Shown: positions 15,767 through 24,847 of the stretch, piece after piece
Layout of the letters: every line of letters starts with the position of its first letter
Numbering within the stretch: position 1 is the stretch's first letter
Origin: Acidobacteriota bacterium
GTDB lineage: Bacteria; Acidobacteriota; Thermoanaerobaculia; Thermoanaerobaculales; Thermoanaerobaculaceae
Direction: 5' to 3'
Assembly (NCBI GenBank): GCA_016213675.1
Contig: JACQZW010000039.1
Coordinates: 1-64,000 of the forward strand
Length of the DNA: 64,000 nt
The notes under the pieces: generated by a model
What the model was told of the DNA's origin: nothing
What the model saw: only the letters and a program-made list of their open reading frames with translations
Database searches by the model: none
Translations under genes and position numbers: made by a program

Positions 15767-17950
15767 ATGGCATATCCAGGTGATCCGACCCTCGATCAGA
15801 AGGTCCAGCAGCGCATCATGACCGCTTTCGGCGAGGCGGCCCGGCTGCACCGCGAAGGGCACCCCGAGGAGGCGCGCACGATCCTGCGGTCGATCCTCGA
15901 GGTGGACCCCAAGTTCGTCCCCGGCCAGCGCCTCGACACCGCCATCCTCAAGGGCGAGCCGGTGGACCTCGGCGAGCTCCTCGGCGAGGTCACCGCGTCC
16001 GCTCCGTTCGATGCCTCCACGGCCGTGGCGAAGATCCGCCAGGCCGTCGCGCAGCGCGACTACCAAGGGGCGCTGACCCTGGCCCAGGCCGTGTTGCGCG
16101 AGCTGCCGGGGCATGCCGAGGCGCGCCAGCTCGCCCATGAGGCACAGTCGAAGCTGCGTGCATCCAGCGATGTCCAGGCTCACCTGGTCCGGGCCCGAGA
16201 GGCGCTCAACGCCGGCCAGGTCGACGAGGCGCGCAGCTTCCTGAACCTCGCCCGCAACCTCGACCCGGCCAACCCGGTTCTGCCTGAGCTCGTCCAGCGG
16301 GTCGAGATCGCCGCCAAGCCGGTCTCGCCGGACATGGAGTTCGAGTTCGAGGTCTTCGACCACGTCTCGGGCTCCGAGGCGCAGCCCGTGGAGGCGGGTC
16401 CGACCTTCACGCCGCCCGCGGCGCCGCCGGTCCGTCAGGTGGCCGCGCCTCCGCGGCCCGCCCCGGCCCCGTCGCCCTCGCGGGCCGCAGGTCCGCCGCC
16501 TGCCGCCGCTGCACCGTCGTTTGCTTCGCCGGCCGCGTCGCCCGGTGCGTCGCCTGCAACATCGGCGTCGCCGGCGTTCGGCGCGTCGGCCCAGGCCCCG
16601 ACGACCGGCGACGGCGGCTTCGAGTTCGACATGCCCGGGGCCCCGTCGTTCGCGTTCGACGGCGGCGAGTCCGACGCGGCGGTTGCCGAACCAACCGACC
16701 CGGCCGTGCGGGTGCAGGCGCTTCTCGACCAGGGCCAGACGGCGTTCGACCGGGGCGACTACCACGTCGCCATCGACACCTGGTCGCGCATCTTCCTGAT
16801 CGACTCCCGCCACGAGGAGGCGGAGCATCGCATCGACCAGGCGCGCCGCCGGCAGGAGGAGGGCGAGCGGGCGGCCGAGCACCGGTTCTACGAGGCGCGT
16901 GAGGCCGCGGAGAACGGGCGGGTCGACGAGGCGCGGAGGCTGTGCCAGGAGGTGCTCGAGCTGCAGCCGCAGCACCTCGAGGCCCACGACCTGCTCCAGC
17001 GGCTCGACACCCCGACGGCCCCGCCCCCGCCGCCGCCGCCGTCCGAGAGCCGGGCGGCCGACGAGGACGACCTCTTCCGCGACGACTTCGTGCCGGCGCG
17101 AATCTCGTCGTCGGGCGCCATCCCCGCCGCGCGCGACGAGGAGACAGCCAGGCCGGTGCGGCGGGAGAGGGCGGCTTCCGAACGGACACGGGGATCGAAG
17201 GGCCTGCCGCTCCCGCTGCCGCTCATGGCCATCATCGGCGGCCTCGTGCTCGTGCTCGGCCTCGCCGGGTTCCTGCTCCGCGGCAAGGTTTTCTCCGGCG
17301 CCGGCAGCGGGGTGGCCGACGGGCTCTGGGAGGGCGAAAAGCTCGCCCAGCAGGGGCGGTTGCAGGAGGCGATCACGTTGCTACAGAGCCTCCAGGGCCA
17401 GGCCGAGGGCGACCCGGCGAACCAGCTCAACCAGCGGATCCTCGAGTACCAGCGCCAGCTCAAGGCGAAGTCCGCGCCGGCCACGGTGGTCGAGACGGCA
17501 CCGATCTGGCAGGCCATCTCCGCCGGCGAGCGACTGAAGGCTTCGCGGCTGGTCAACGAGGGCCTGGCCAAGGCACCCACCGATCCCGAGCTGCTGCGCA
17601 TGCAGGTCGCGCTCCAGGAGTACTCGCCGCTGCTGCCGGTGCTGGCGACGGCGGTGGCGTCGCGCAAGTGGGAGTCGATCCGCCAGCTCTGCGGTCAGGT
17701 GCTCGCGGAGCATCCGGGCGACGCGGTGGTGCGGCAGCTCTGGGCGTCCGCCTCGTACAACCTGGCAGTCGTCATGCTGCGGCAGTACAAGGTCGTCGAG
17801 GCCAACGCCGTCCTCGACGAGCTGCTCAAGCAGGGGCCGGACGACGAGGCGAAACGGCTCAAGGACTTTGCCACGAGCTACGTGTCACGCCCCACCGACC
17901 CGCGCTACCAGATGTTCGTGACCAACGTGCCGCTGCGCCCCGTGGACTGA
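15767..17950 (+). CDS. TPR-repeat membrane protein
   Basis: 727 residues. Tetratricopeptide-like helices fill residues 1-180 (LHREGHPEEARTILRSILEV and following), then a Pro/Ala-rich linker of about 100 residues, a second TPR block (about 310-415), a second charged/Pro linker, one membrane span near 482-505 (LMAIIGGLVLVLGLAGFLL) and a third TPR block on the far side. The span puts TPR modules on both sides of the inner membrane, suggesting a scaffold. Low-complexity linkers of this kind recur in the kinase-TonB protein at 28627. It has its own promoter. Function unknown. Confidence 0.75.
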   Translation: MAYPGDPTLDQKVQQRIMTAFGEAARLHREGHPEEARTILRSILEVDPKFVPGQRLDTAILKGEPVDLGELLGEVTASAPFDASTAVAKIRQAVAQRDYQGALTLAQAVLRELPGHAEARQLAHEAQSKLRASSDVQAHLVRAREALNAGQVDEARSFLNLARNLDPANPVLPELVQRVEIAAKPVSPDMEFEFEVFDHVSGSEAQPVEAGPTFTPPAAPPVRQVAAPPRPAPAPSPSRAAGPPPAAAAPSFASPAASPGASPATSASPAFGASAQAPTTGDGGFEFDMPGAPSFAFDGGESDAAVAEPTDPAVRVQALLDQGQTAFDRGDYHVAIDTWSRIFLIDSRHEEAEHRIDQARRRQEEGERAAEHRFYEAREAAENGRVDEARRLCQEVLELQPQHLEAHDLLQRLDTPTAPPPPPPPSESRAADEDDLFRDDFVPARISSSGAIPAARDEETARPVRRERAASERTRGSKGLPLPLPLMAIIGGLVLVLGLAGFLLRGKVFSGAGSGVADGLWEGEKLAQQGRLQEAITLLQSLQGQAEGDPANQLNQRILEYQRQLKAKSAPATVVETAPIWQAISAGERLKASRLVNEGLAKAPTDPELLRMQVALQEYSPLLPVLATAVASRKWESIRQLCGQVLAEHPGDAVVRQLWASASYNLAVVMLRQYKVVEANAVLDELLKQGPDDEAKRLKDFATSYVSRPTDPRYQMFVTNVPLRPVD

Positions 17951-17954
17951 GGAC

Positions 17955-18443
17955 GTGCCCCGCCCACGCCCGCCCGAGCAGCTCGACATCCCGCTGGTTT
18001 GGGAGCTCGACCGGCCGCCGCTCGAGACTGCCGAGGGGGATCCCTTCCCGGTGTCGCCGGAGCGCCGCACCAGCGGCCTCGGACGGCTCGTCGGGGCGGC
18101 GGTCGCCGACCTCGGCGCCTGCCTCCTCGCCGTCGCCGTAGCGACTGCGGCGGCGGCCCTCGGCGGCGTCTCGCTGCATCCCGTGCAGCTCGCCGTCAGC
18201 GCGCTTGTCGGGCTCATCGCGGCGTCGTGGATCGCAGTCGGCTTCCTGTGGGGGTGGGGCCAGACGCCGGGGCTGAACCTGCTCGGAGCGGGCGCCGACC
18301 GCAAGCTCTCACTCGGTCGGTCGCTCGGATTCTGGCTCGTCTGGCTGCTGGTGCTGCCGCTCGCCGGCCTGCCGCTGCTCGTCGGGCGGAGAGGCGCGCG
18401 GGGCGCGGAGCGCCTGCTCGGCGCCTCGCTCAGCTCCCGCTGA
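17955..18443 (+). CDS. Small RDD-like membrane protein
   Basis: 162 residues. After a charged N-terminus, RRTSGLGRLVGAAVADLGAC resembles the Arg-Asp start of RDD proteins. Three hydrophobic spans follow (about 48-70, 77-98 and 118-140), with the GQTPGLNLLG loop typical of RDD proteins between the last two. The GTG start lies 4 bp after the TPR gene stop, so the two are co-transcribed. Its 3' end overlaps the convergent DUF4177 gene by 14 bp. Role unknown. Confidence 0.6.
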   Translation: MPRPRPPEQLDIPLVWELDRPPLETAEGDPFPVSPERRTSGLGRLVGAAVADLGACLLAVAVATAAAALGGVSLHPVQLAVSALVGLIAASWIAVGFLWGWGQTPGLNLLGAGADRKLSLGRSLGFWLVWLLVLPLAGLPLLVGRRGARGAERLLGASLSSR

Positions 18444-18633
18444 CGTCCTTCTGCCGCTTGAACACCATCCCGATGTGGTCCGTCGCGCCGGTCTTGAAGT
18501 TGATCGCGGTGATGCTCACCAGCTCCCAGCCGTCGTCGCCGAGGCGGTTGAGCTGCGGTTCGTAGGTGGGGTCGAGCCGGTAGTTCTCGGAGCGGATATT
18601 GAGGATCTTATACTCCCAGATGATGCGCGCCAT
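18430..18633 (-). CDS. DUF4177-like small protein
   Basis: 67 residues: WEYKILNIRS at the start, then LNRLGDDGWELVSITAIN, the short alpha/beta signature of DUF4177-type proteins, ending in GMVFKRQKD. A GGGAGG Shine-Dalgarno sequence precedes the ATG at 18633. The gene ends inside the last codons of the convergent RDD-like gene (14-bp overlap). Members are widespread but uncharacterised. Confidence 0.75.
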   Translation of the reverse strand: MARIIWEYKILNIRSENYRLDPTYEPQLNRLGDDGWELVSITAINFKTGATDHIGMVFKRQKDVSGS

Positions 18634-18683
18634 GCCGACCTCCCTGCCCTCCCGTTGTTCGTTTCAGCGCGGTGGCTGCTCGA

Positions 18684-18691
18684 AGTATAGC
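18684..18691. promoter_or_regulatory. Overlapping divergent -10 elements (AGTATAGC)
   Basis: On the minus strand TATACT (18684-18689) would serve the DUF4177 gene; on the plus strand TATAGC (18686-18691) would serve the glycosyltransferase at 18708. The two hexamers share four bases, so transcription in the two directions is probably mutually exclusive. Confidence 0.45.
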
Positions 18692-18707
18692 AGGGGGACC
18701 TGAGGCG

Positions 18708-19433
18708 ATGGCCTTGCGACCGCGGCTGTCGGTGGTGATCCCCGCCTTCAACGAGGAGGATCGCCTGCCCGGGACGCTCGCCCGGATCGCCGCCTTTCTC
18801 GCCGCGGAGAACGGCTGGCTGCCGGCGGAGATCGTCGTCGCCGACGACGGCTCGGCCGACCGCACCGTCGCCGTCGCCGAGGCGTTCGCGGTGCCGTCCG
18901 GCGTGACGCTGCGAGTTGTCCGATTGCCGCACAACCGCGGCAAGGGGGCCGCCGTCCGGGCCGGCGTGCTGGCGAGCGAGGGCGAGCAGGTGCTCGTCTC
19001 CGACGCCGACCTCGCGACCCCCATCGAGGAGCTCGCCACCCTGGCGGCGCGCGGTGTCGACCTCGCCGTCGGCTCGCGGGGGCTGCGACGGGAGCTGATC
19101 ACCAGGCGCCAGCCGCTGCCCCGCGACGTGCTCGGCAGGGTGTTCAACCTCGCGATCCGGCTGCTCGGCCTCACCACCCTGTCGGACACCCAGTGCGGGT
19201 TCAAGCTCATCGAGGGCGGGCTGGCCCGCAAGCTCGCCACCATCCAGCGTCTCGACTCCTTCGCCTTCGACATCGAGCTGCTCGCCCGGGCCGAGCGGGC
19301 CGGGGCCACCATCGCCGAGGTCCCGGTGCGCTGGGCCCACGTCGAGGACTCCCGGGTCCGCGCGCTGCGCCACGGCTCCGCGATGGTGCTCGACGCCCTG
19401 CGCGTGCGCTGGTGGCTGTGGACGGGTCGGTAG
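18708..19433 (+). CDS. Dolichyl-phosphate-type family 2 glycosyltransferase
   Basis: 241 residues. GT-A motifs are LSVVIPAFNEEDRLPGTL, EIVVADDGSADRT, HNRGKGAAVRAG and VLVSDADLATP (the metal-binding DAD). The C-terminal SDTQCGFKLIEG and FAFDIELLARAE segments match DPM1/ALG5-like polyprenyl-phosphate glycosyltransferases, which load mannose or glucose onto a lipid carrier. There is no C-terminal membrane anchor. AGGGGGA precedes the ATG at 18708, which replaces a longer frame starting at 18672. Its stop is directly followed by a 7-bp-period array. Confidence 0.88.
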   Translation: MALRPRLSVVIPAFNEEDRLPGTLARIAAFLAAENGWLPAEIVVADDGSADRTVAVAEAFAVPSGVTLRVVRLPHNRGKGAAVRAGVLASEGEQVLVSDADLATPIEELATLAARGVDLAVGSRGLRRELITRRQPLPRDVLGRVFNLAIRLLGLTTLSDTQCGFKLIEGGLARKLATIQRLDSFAFDIELLARAERAGATIAEVPVRWAHVEDSRVRALRHGSAMVLDALRVRWWLWTGR

Positions 19434-19468
19434 GGAAGAAGAGGGGACAGGGGACGGGGGACGGGGCC
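19434..19468. repeat. 7-bp-period array after the glycosyltransferase stop
   Basis: Directly after TAG (19431-19433) come GGAAGAA, GAGGGGA, CAGGGGA, CGGGGGA and CGGGGCC. The G-rich strand resembles the smpB-proximal array read in its own coding direction. It lies in the 70-bp gap with the convergent zinc-ribbon gene. Confidence 0.75.
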
Positions 19469-19503
19469 CCCCGCCCGGACCTCGTTCAGAAGCTCGACGG
19501 GAC

Positions 19504-20154
19504 CTACTCGAGGAGGAACGAGATGCCGCCGGTGAGGCGCGCCGCGAGGTTGTAGATCGCCGCCATCACCGCGCCGACGACGAAGCCGATGAGGCCGTAC
19601 AGGATCGGCGCGCCGATGATCGCCAGGAATGCCACGCCACCGCGCAGGAGCGGGAACGGCAGGGCCGCGACTTTCGGCGCGAGGGTGGCGAGGGCGATCA
19701 CGACCCCGACGATGACGCCGAGCGCCGCGTAGACCACGCCCGCGACCTTGGCCACGGAGAAAACGTCGATCCGCGTCAGGCTCCAGTAGACCTTGGCGCC
19801 GACCGGCGGCTCGAGGGTCGACTCACCGGCCGGGACGGGTGGCGCCGGCGGCGGCGCGGCGACGAGAGGCGCCGCGGCGGGTTCGGCAAGGTGGAACGGC
19901 GCGTCCGCGAACGGGGCCGGGGCTGGCGGCGGCGGCGCCGCGACAGGGGCCGGCCGAGACTCGACCGGAGGCACCACCGGCGCTTCCGGCGCCGGGCTCG
20001 CCGGCGGCGGCACGGCTTCAAGTTCCTGCTTGGGCGGCGGCTCCACCCGGAACGGGTTGCCGCACTCGGGGCACTTGAGCGCCCGCCCCTGGTAGCGCTC
20101 GGGGATCGTGAGCTGCTTGCCGCACTGCACGCAGGTGTGGGTGATCGCCGCCAT
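19504..20154 (-). CDS. Zinc-ribbon membrane protein with DUF3566-like C-terminus
   Basis: 216 residues. The N-terminus is a zinc ribbon (CVQCGKQL...CPECGNPF), followed by about 75 residues rich in Pro and Ala, then SLTRIDVFSVAKVAGVVYAA leading into two long membrane spans (GVIVGVVIALATLA and FLAIIGAPILYGLIGFVVGA). The membrane part resembles DUF3566. AGGAGG precedes the ATG, and an ATTCTA (minus-strand TAGAAT) lies 37 bp upstream at 20192-20197. Function unknown. Confidence 0.65.
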   Translation of the reverse strand: MAAITHTCVQCGKQLTIPERYQGRALKCPECGNPFRVEPPPKQELEAVPPPASPAPEAPVVPPVESRPAPVAAPPPPAPAPFADAPFHLAEPAAAPLVAAPPPAPPVPAGESTLEPPVGAKVYWSLTRIDVFSVAKVAGVVYAALGVIVGVVIALATLAPKVAALPFPLLRGGVAFLAIIGAPILYGLIGFVVGAVMAAIYNLAARLTGGISFLLE

Positions 20155-20379
20155 GCTGCCTCCTGTCCGCCGTCCGGCTGCTCGTCACCCGATTCTACAC
20201 GCCGCTGCCGCGGTGCCGACGGGCGCGTGACCCGGCACTGCGCCGCCGCGACCGCGCGCCAACGCCGTCCGGGGGCCCCGCACGCCCCGGCCGCAACGGC
20301 GCACAACCGGCGCCGACCGGTATCGCTCGGCTCTGCTGGAGCGCCGTCGCGTCGCCGTGGTCGTCAGGGTTCCGCCCGG
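20155..20379. other. Intergenic stretch upstream of the zinc-ribbon gene
   Basis: 225 bp between the glyA stop and the zinc-ribbon start. Apart from the TAGAAT-type hexamer at 20192-20197 on the minus strand I see no gene, tRNA fold or 7-bp periodicity. The sequence is GC-rich with several CCGGC-type short palindromes. Confidence 0.5.
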
Positions 20380-21657
20380 TCAGGCGGCGCCATAGAGCGG
20401 AAACGCCTTGGCGAACTCCTCGACCTCGTGCTTGACGGCCGCCCACACCGCCTCGTCCTCGCTGCGCAGGACCTTGTCGATGAGGCGGGCGATGCGCCTC
20501 ATCTCGTCCGGTCCCATGCCGCGGGAGGTCACCGCCGGGGTGCCGATGCGCACGCCGGAGCCGATGTAGGGCTTCCGGGTGTCGAACGGCACGGTGTTCT
20601 TGTTGACGGTGATGCCGGCCTTGCCGAGCCGGTCCTCGGCCTTCTTGCCGGAGATGCCGTCGGCCCCGAGGTTGATGAGCATGAGGTGGTTGTCGGTGCC
20701 GCCCGAGACCATCTTCCAGCCGAGCGCCTGCAGCTCGCCGCACAGCGTCGAGGCGTTGGCCAGAACCTGCTCGATGTAACCGCGGTAGTCGGGGGTGAGC
20801 GCCTCGGCGAAGGCGACCGCCTTGGCGGCGATGACGTGCATGAGCGGGCCGCCCTGGACGCCGGGGAACACCGCCTTGTCGAGCGCCTCGGCGAAGGCCG
20901 CCTTGCACATCACCATGCCGCCGCGCGGACCGCGCAGCGTCTTGTGGGTCGTGGTAGTGACGAACTCGCAGCTCGGCACCGGCGAGGGGTGCAGGCCGAC
21001 CGCGACCATGCCGGCGATGTGCGCGATGTCGGCCATGACCAGGGCGCCGACCTCGTGGGCGATTGCCGCGATCGTCTCGAAGTCAATGATCCGCGGGTAG
21101 GCCGAGGCGCCGCAGACGATGAGCTTGGGCCGGTGCAGGCGGGCCATCTCGCGGAGCGCGTCGTAGTCGATCGTCTCGGTGTCCTGGCGCACCAGGTAGG
21201 GGTGGATCTGGAACGTCTTCCCCGAGTAGTTGAGCGGGTGGCCGTGGGTGAGGTGGCCGCCGTGGGAGAGGTCCATGCCGAACACGACGTCGCCGGGCTG
21301 GCAGGTCGCCAGGTAGACCGACATGTTGGCCTGGGCGCCGGAGTGCGGCTGGACGTTGACGTGGTCGCAGCCGAAGAGCTGCTTCGCCCGGGTGCGGGCG
21401 AGCTCCTCGGCGACGTCCACGTACTCGCAGCCGCCGTAGTAGCGCTTCGCCGGGTAGCCCTCGGCGTACTTGTTGGTCATCACCGAGCCCATCGCCGCCA
21501 GCACCGCCGGCGACACGAAGTTCTCGGAGGCGATCAGCTCCAGCCCCTCGTTCTGCCGCTGCCGTTCGGCGCGCAACGCGGTGGCGAGCTCGGGATCGAC
21601 GGCGGCGACGGTGTTCTCGAGGGTGGCGAAGAACATGCTGCGCTCACTCTGGTTCAT
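20380..21657 (-). CDS. glyA: Serine hydroxymethyltransferase
   Basis: 425 residues, the usual family length. Signature segments are [36 protein letters not shown] and the PLP-binding [14 protein letters not shown] with Lys239. It interconverts serine and glycine, charging tetrahydrofolate with a one-carbon unit. The ATG at 21657 has GGAG upstream; a methionine seven codons in ([10 protein letters not shown]) is an alternative. It lies 10 bp after rpiB in a block that also holds folC, so folate polymerisation and one-carbon loading are co-located. Confidence 0.97.
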   Translation of the reverse strand: MNQSERSMFFATLENTVAAVDPELATALRAERQRQNEGLELIASENFVSPAVLAAMGSVMTNKYAEGYPAKRYYGGCEYVDVAEELARTRAKQLFGCDHVNVQPHSGAQANMSVYLATCQPGDVVFGMDLSHGGHLTHGHPLNYSGKTFQIHPYLVRQDTETIDYDALREMARLHRPKLIVCGASAYPRIIDFETIAAIAHEVGALVMADIAHIAGMVAVGLHPSPVPSCEFVTTTTHKTLRGPRGGMVMCKAAFAEALDKAVFPGVQGGPLMHVIAAKAVAFAEALTPDYRGYIEQVLANASTLCGELQALGWKMVSGGTDNHLMLINLGADGISGKKAEDRLGKAGITVNKNTVPFDTRKPYIGSGVRIGTPAVTSRGMGPDEMRRIARLIDKVLRSEDEAVWAAVKHEVEEFAKAFPLYGAA

Positions 21658-21667
21658 CGGGGCTCTC

Positions 21668-22102
21668 CTAGGAGTTGAGGTCGATCTTGTGGACGCGACG
21701 GTCGTGGCGGCCGCCGTCGAACGGCGCGGCGAGGAAGACATCGACGATCTGCAGGGCGACGCCGCTACCGGTGACGCGGCCGCCGAGGCACAGGACGTTG
21801 GCGTCGTTGTGGCGGCGGGCGGCCTCGGCGGTGAACGCGTCGTGGCAGAGCGCGGCGCGCACGCCGGTGTGGCGGTTGGCCGCCATCGCCATGCCGATGC
21901 CGGTGCCGCACACCAGGATGCCGCGCTCGGCCTCGCCGCGGCCGACGCGGGCGGCGAGCTCGTGGGCGAAGTCGGGGTAGTCGACGGCCTCACCGCTCGC
22001 CGGCCCGAGGTCGACGACCTCGTGGCCGCGGTTGCCGGTGTACTCGGCGACGAGCTGCTTGAGCTCGTACCCCGCATGGTCGGAGGCGATCAGGACGCGC
22101 AT
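21668..22102 (-). CDS. rpiB: Ribose-5-phosphate isomerase B
   Basis: 144 residues. [11 protein letters not shown] opens the protein, followed by the active-site loop [15 protein letters not shown] with the catalytic Cys, and [20 protein letters not shown]. It interconverts ribose-5-P and ribulose-5-P in the pentose phosphate pathway. GGGAGGT precedes the ATG at 22102; the dgt stop lies only 2 bp upstream. In many bacteria rpiB and glyA are neighbours, as here. Confidence 0.95.
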   Translation of the reverse strand: MRVLIASDHAGYELKQLVAEYTGNRGHEVVDLGPASGEAVDYPDFAHELAARVGRGEAERGILVCGTGIGMAMAANRHTGVRAALCHDAFTAEAARRHNDANVLCLGGRVTGSGVALQIVDVFLAAPFDGGRHDRRVHKIDLNS

Positions 22103-22104
22103 GC

Positions 22105-23460
22105 TCAGGACCTCCCGGGCGACAGCGGCCCGGCCGAGTGGGGATGGTACAGCGCCTCGTGCTCCTCGAGGGCGAAGCGGTCGCTCATCCCCGCCAGGTG
22201 GTCGACGATGAGGCGGGCGAACTCGGGGCTGTCGTGGTAGTAGCGGTCGACCTCGGTGGGGATCTCCGGGATCGGCACGTCGCGCAGGTACGGCCGCCCG
22301 GTCTCCTCGTGGAAGCGCAACAGCACGTAGGTCGGCAGGGTCAGCGGGTTCGAGTGGTAGGCGGCGAACAACCCGGAGACCACGAGGCGCGCCCGGTGGT
22401 CCTGCCGGTTGACCTCCTGGTGGTTGATGATGAAGCGGTAGATGAACGCCTTGAGGTCGACGAACAGCGGTGCGACCTGACGGGAGAACGTCACGCACGC
22501 CGCCGGGATGCGGTCGGCGATGGCCCGCCACCCCTCGTGGTCGCGGACGCCGAACTTCTGCACCACGCGGGTGACCTGCTTGGCCGTGGTCTGGATCGCG
22601 TCGGTGACGAACAGGTGGATGAGCCCGCGCTGGAGCAGCGACGCCCGGCGGTGGCGGTTGCACTCGCCGGTGTAGCGCTCGCCGGCCCGCTCGATGACCG
22701 CGCGCGCCGCGCCCAGCCGCTCGATCTCCTCCAGCGAGACCGCCTCGGTGTACAGCCCATCCTCGAGGTCGTGCGTCTGCTGGGCGATCTCGTCGGCGAG
22801 GGAGACCACCTGGCCCTCGAGGTGGCAGGGCAGGCCGATGCGCAGCCCCTCCGGCTGCGACAGCGGGAACGGGAAGCGCACCTTCCACGTGGTGTGCTTG
22901 AGGATGCCCTCGCGGACCTGGTCGGTGAGGTTGAGCCCGGGGTGGACGTAGCGCCGCTCGAGGAGGTCGACGACCCTGACCGACTGGTAGTTGTGCTTGA
23001 AGGTCCCGGCCGTGCGGACGACGTTCTCGGCGAGCGGGCAGCCCGGCACCTCGCCGGCGAGGATGCGCGCCAGGACCCGCTCGCCGGAGTGGCCGAACGG
23101 GGTGTGGCCGAGGTCGTGGGCGAGGCCGATCGCCTCGACGAGGTCTTCGTTGAGGCCGAGGGCACGGGCGATGGTGCGGCCGAGCTGCGCGACCTCGAGG
23201 GTGTGGGTGAGCCGGGTGCGCGCGTGGTCGCCGGTGTGCGGGACGTAGACCTGCGTCTTGTGCTTCAGGCGCCGGAAGGCCCGCGAGTGGAGGATCCGGT
23301 CGCGGTCACGCTGGAACGCCGTGCGGTAGTCGAACTGCCGCCCCTCGGCGCGCAGCGGAAGGCGGCGGGTCGCCTCCGTCGAGCGGGTCGCGCAGAACGC
23401 CAGTTGACTCTCTTCGAGTCGCTCCAGCGAGGCCCGGTCGCGAGGGAGGAGCTCGACCAT
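22105..23460 (-). CDS. dgt: Deoxyguanosinetriphosphate triphosphohydrolase-like HD protein
   Basis: 451 residues. The HD core is clear: RTRLTHTLEVAQLGRTIARA supplies the first His, then LAHDLGHTPFGHSGER the His-Asp pair and a following histidine. The longer family-specific region includes FKHNYQSVRVVDLLERRY. Members hydrolyse dGTP, and often other dNTPs, to the nucleoside and tripolyphosphate, shaping the dNTP pool. AAGGTGAC precedes the ATG at 23460, and folC ends 2 bp upstream. Confidence 0.92.
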   Translation of the reverse strand: MVELLPRDRASLERLEESQLAFCATRSTEATRRLPLRAEGRQFDYRTAFQRDRDRILHSRAFRRLKHKTQVYVPHTGDHARTRLTHTLEVAQLGRTIARALGLNEDLVEAIGLAHDLGHTPFGHSGERVLARILAGEVPGCPLAENVVRTAGTFKHNYQSVRVVDLLERRYVHPGLNLTDQVREGILKHTTWKVRFPFPLSQPEGLRIGLPCHLEGQVVSLADEIAQQTHDLEDGLYTEAVSLEEIERLGAARAVIERAGERYTGECNRHRRASLLQRGLIHLFVTDAIQTTAKQVTRVVQKFGVRDHEGWRAIADRIPAACVTFSRQVAPLFVDLKAFIYRFIINHQEVNRQDHRARLVVSGLFAAYHSNPLTLPTYVLLRFHEETGRPYLRDVPIPEIPTEVDRYYHDSPEFARLIVDHLAGMSDRFALEEHEALYHPHSAGPLSPGRS

Positions 23461-23461
23461 G

Positions 23462-24784
23462 TCACCTTTCAGTATGCGCCATCACCTCGCCGACGAGGCG
23501 CAACGAGCCGGTCACGAGGGTGGGGAGGTCCGGCGGGAGCGCCGCGAGAGCCGCCGCGACCGAGGGGAACGGGCGGCCCTCGGGGAAGGCGGCGGCGAGC
23601 CGGTCGACCGGGACCGCCCGCGGCGAGTCGATCGGGGCGAGGAGGACGTCCCGGACGTGCGGACGCAGGAGGTCAGCCATCGCCTCGGCCGGCTTGTCGT
23701 CGAGGCAGGAGAAGAGCAGGTGGAGCCGGCCCGAGAGCCCCATGCCGAGGATCGAGGCGGCGAGCGCCGCGGTCGCCTCGCGGTTGTGGGCGCCGTCGAG
23801 GAGCAGCCTGTGGCCCCGCCACTCGACCCACTGCAGCCGGCCGGGCCAGGTGGTGCCTTCGATGCCCGCGGTGATCGCATCGGCGCGGAGACCCGGAATC
23901 GCGCCGTGCCTGGCCAGCGCCGCCGCCCCGGCGAGGGCGAGGACGAGGTTGTCGAGCTGGTGCCGACCATAGAGCGGCAGCATCGCGTCGCCGGTCGTGC
24001 CCGCCACCGAGAAGGCGACGGACGTGAAGCGGGGGAGAGGGGTGAGTGGTGAGGGCAGAGCAGAAGCAAGGGTTGCAGGATTCGTGCTCTTCCCTCTTCC
24101 CTCTCCCCTCTCGCCTTCTTTCACCGTCGCCCAGTCGGACGCGAGCGAGAGCGGCGTCGACGGGTCGGCCTCGCGGCGGATCACGGCTTCGACCTCGTCG
24201 TCCCAGCGTCCGACGATCGCCTCCTTCCCGCGCAGCGCGACGGCCTTTTCGGCGGCGATGTGGCCGCGGGTCGGCCCGAGCCACGCCTGGTGGTCGGTGC
24301 CGACGTTGGTGAGCAGCGCGACGAGCGGAGTGGTCGCGTTGGTCGCGTCCCAGCGACCGCCGAGCCCGGCCTCGAGGATCGCGAGGTCGACAGCCGCCTC
24401 GGCGAAGCACAGGAAGGCGGCCACGGTCAGCGTCTCGAAGTAGGACAGCGCCGGGAAACGTTCCAAGGTGGCCACCAGCTCCCGCAGCCGGGCGGCCGCG
24501 ATCGGCTCTCCCGCGATGCGGATGCGCTCCTCGACCCGCACGAGGTGGGGCGAGGTGTAGAGGCCGACGCGGAGGCCATGGGCGCGGACGACCGCGTCGA
24601 GGAGGGCGGCGGTCGATCCCTTGCCGTTGGTGCCGACGATCAGCACGGCCGGGACGCGACGCTCCGGGTGGCCGAGGACGTCGAGTGCACGCCGCATGCG
24701 GTCGAGCCCCGGCAGAATCCGCTGCTCCAGCCGGTGCGCGAGCAGCGCGTCGACCGACCCGCCGACCGGGACGTCCTCAGGCAT
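23462..24784 (-). CDS. folC: Bifunctional folylpolyglutamate/dihydrofolate synthase carrying an in-frame repeat insert
   Basis: 440 residues of the Mur-ligase fold: P-loop VGTNGKGSTAALLDA, SPHLVRVEERIRI, LEAGLGGRWDATNAT, TNVGTDHQAWLG, and the C-terminal LLLDGAHNREATAAL. It adds glutamate to dihydropteroate and folates. Between the SLASDWATV and VAFSVAG segments lies an unusual Gly/Glu/Arg- then Pro/Leu-rich stretch of about 35 residues encoded by a 7-bp-period array (24024-24121). The flanking conserved sequence stays in frame, so the gene probably remains functional. accD lies 63 bp upstream, the classic accD-folC pairing. Confidence 0.93.
   Translation of the reverse strand: MPEDVPVGGSVDALLAHRLEQRILPGLDRMRRALDVLGHPERRVPAVLIVGTNGKGSTAALLDAVVRAHGLRVGLYTSPHLVRVEERIRIAGEPIAAARLRELVATLERFPALSYFETLTVAAFLCFAEAAVDLAILEAGLGGRWDATNATTPLVALLTNVGTDHQAWLGPTRGHIAAEKAVALRGKEAIVGRWDDEVEAVIRREADPSTPLSLASDWATVKEGERGEGRGKSTNPATLASALPSPLTPLPRFTSVAFSVAGTTGDAMLPLYGRHQLDNLVLALAGAAALARHGAIPGLRADAITAGIEGTTWPGRLQWVEWRGHRLLLDGAHNREATAALAASILGMGLSGRLHLLFSCLDDKPAEAMADLLRPHVRDVLLAPIDSPRAVPVDRLAAAFPEGRPFPSVAAALAALPPDLPTLVTGSLRLVGEVMAHTER
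24024..24121. repeat. 7-bp-period array inside the folC coding sequence
   Basis: On the plus strand consecutive heptamers include GTGAAGC, GGGGGAG, AGGGGTG, AGTGGTG, AGGGCAG, then after a middle part CTCTTCC, CTCTTCC, CTCTCCC, CTCTCGC and CTTCTTT. The left half is G-rich and the right half C-rich, so the ends are complementary (GTGAAGCGGGGGAGAGG against the reverse complement of CCCCTCTCGCCTTCTTTCAC). About 35 codons would equal 15 heptamers, the kind of length that keeps the frame. Confidence 0.8.
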
Positions 24785-24847
24785 GCGACCGGTGCGTTAC
24801 TGGGGGCGGGGACGCATGGGGAGGCTTGAGAACCGCGCCCTCCGAAA

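Noticed and set aside
20155-20379. tRNA or small RNA in the gap before the zinc-ribbon gene
   Set aside because: I could not form an acceptor stem or T-loop, and no terminator is visible.
21658-22077. Upstream extension of glyA
   Set aside because: The added codons run through rpiB in another frame; the family start and GGAG site are at 21657.
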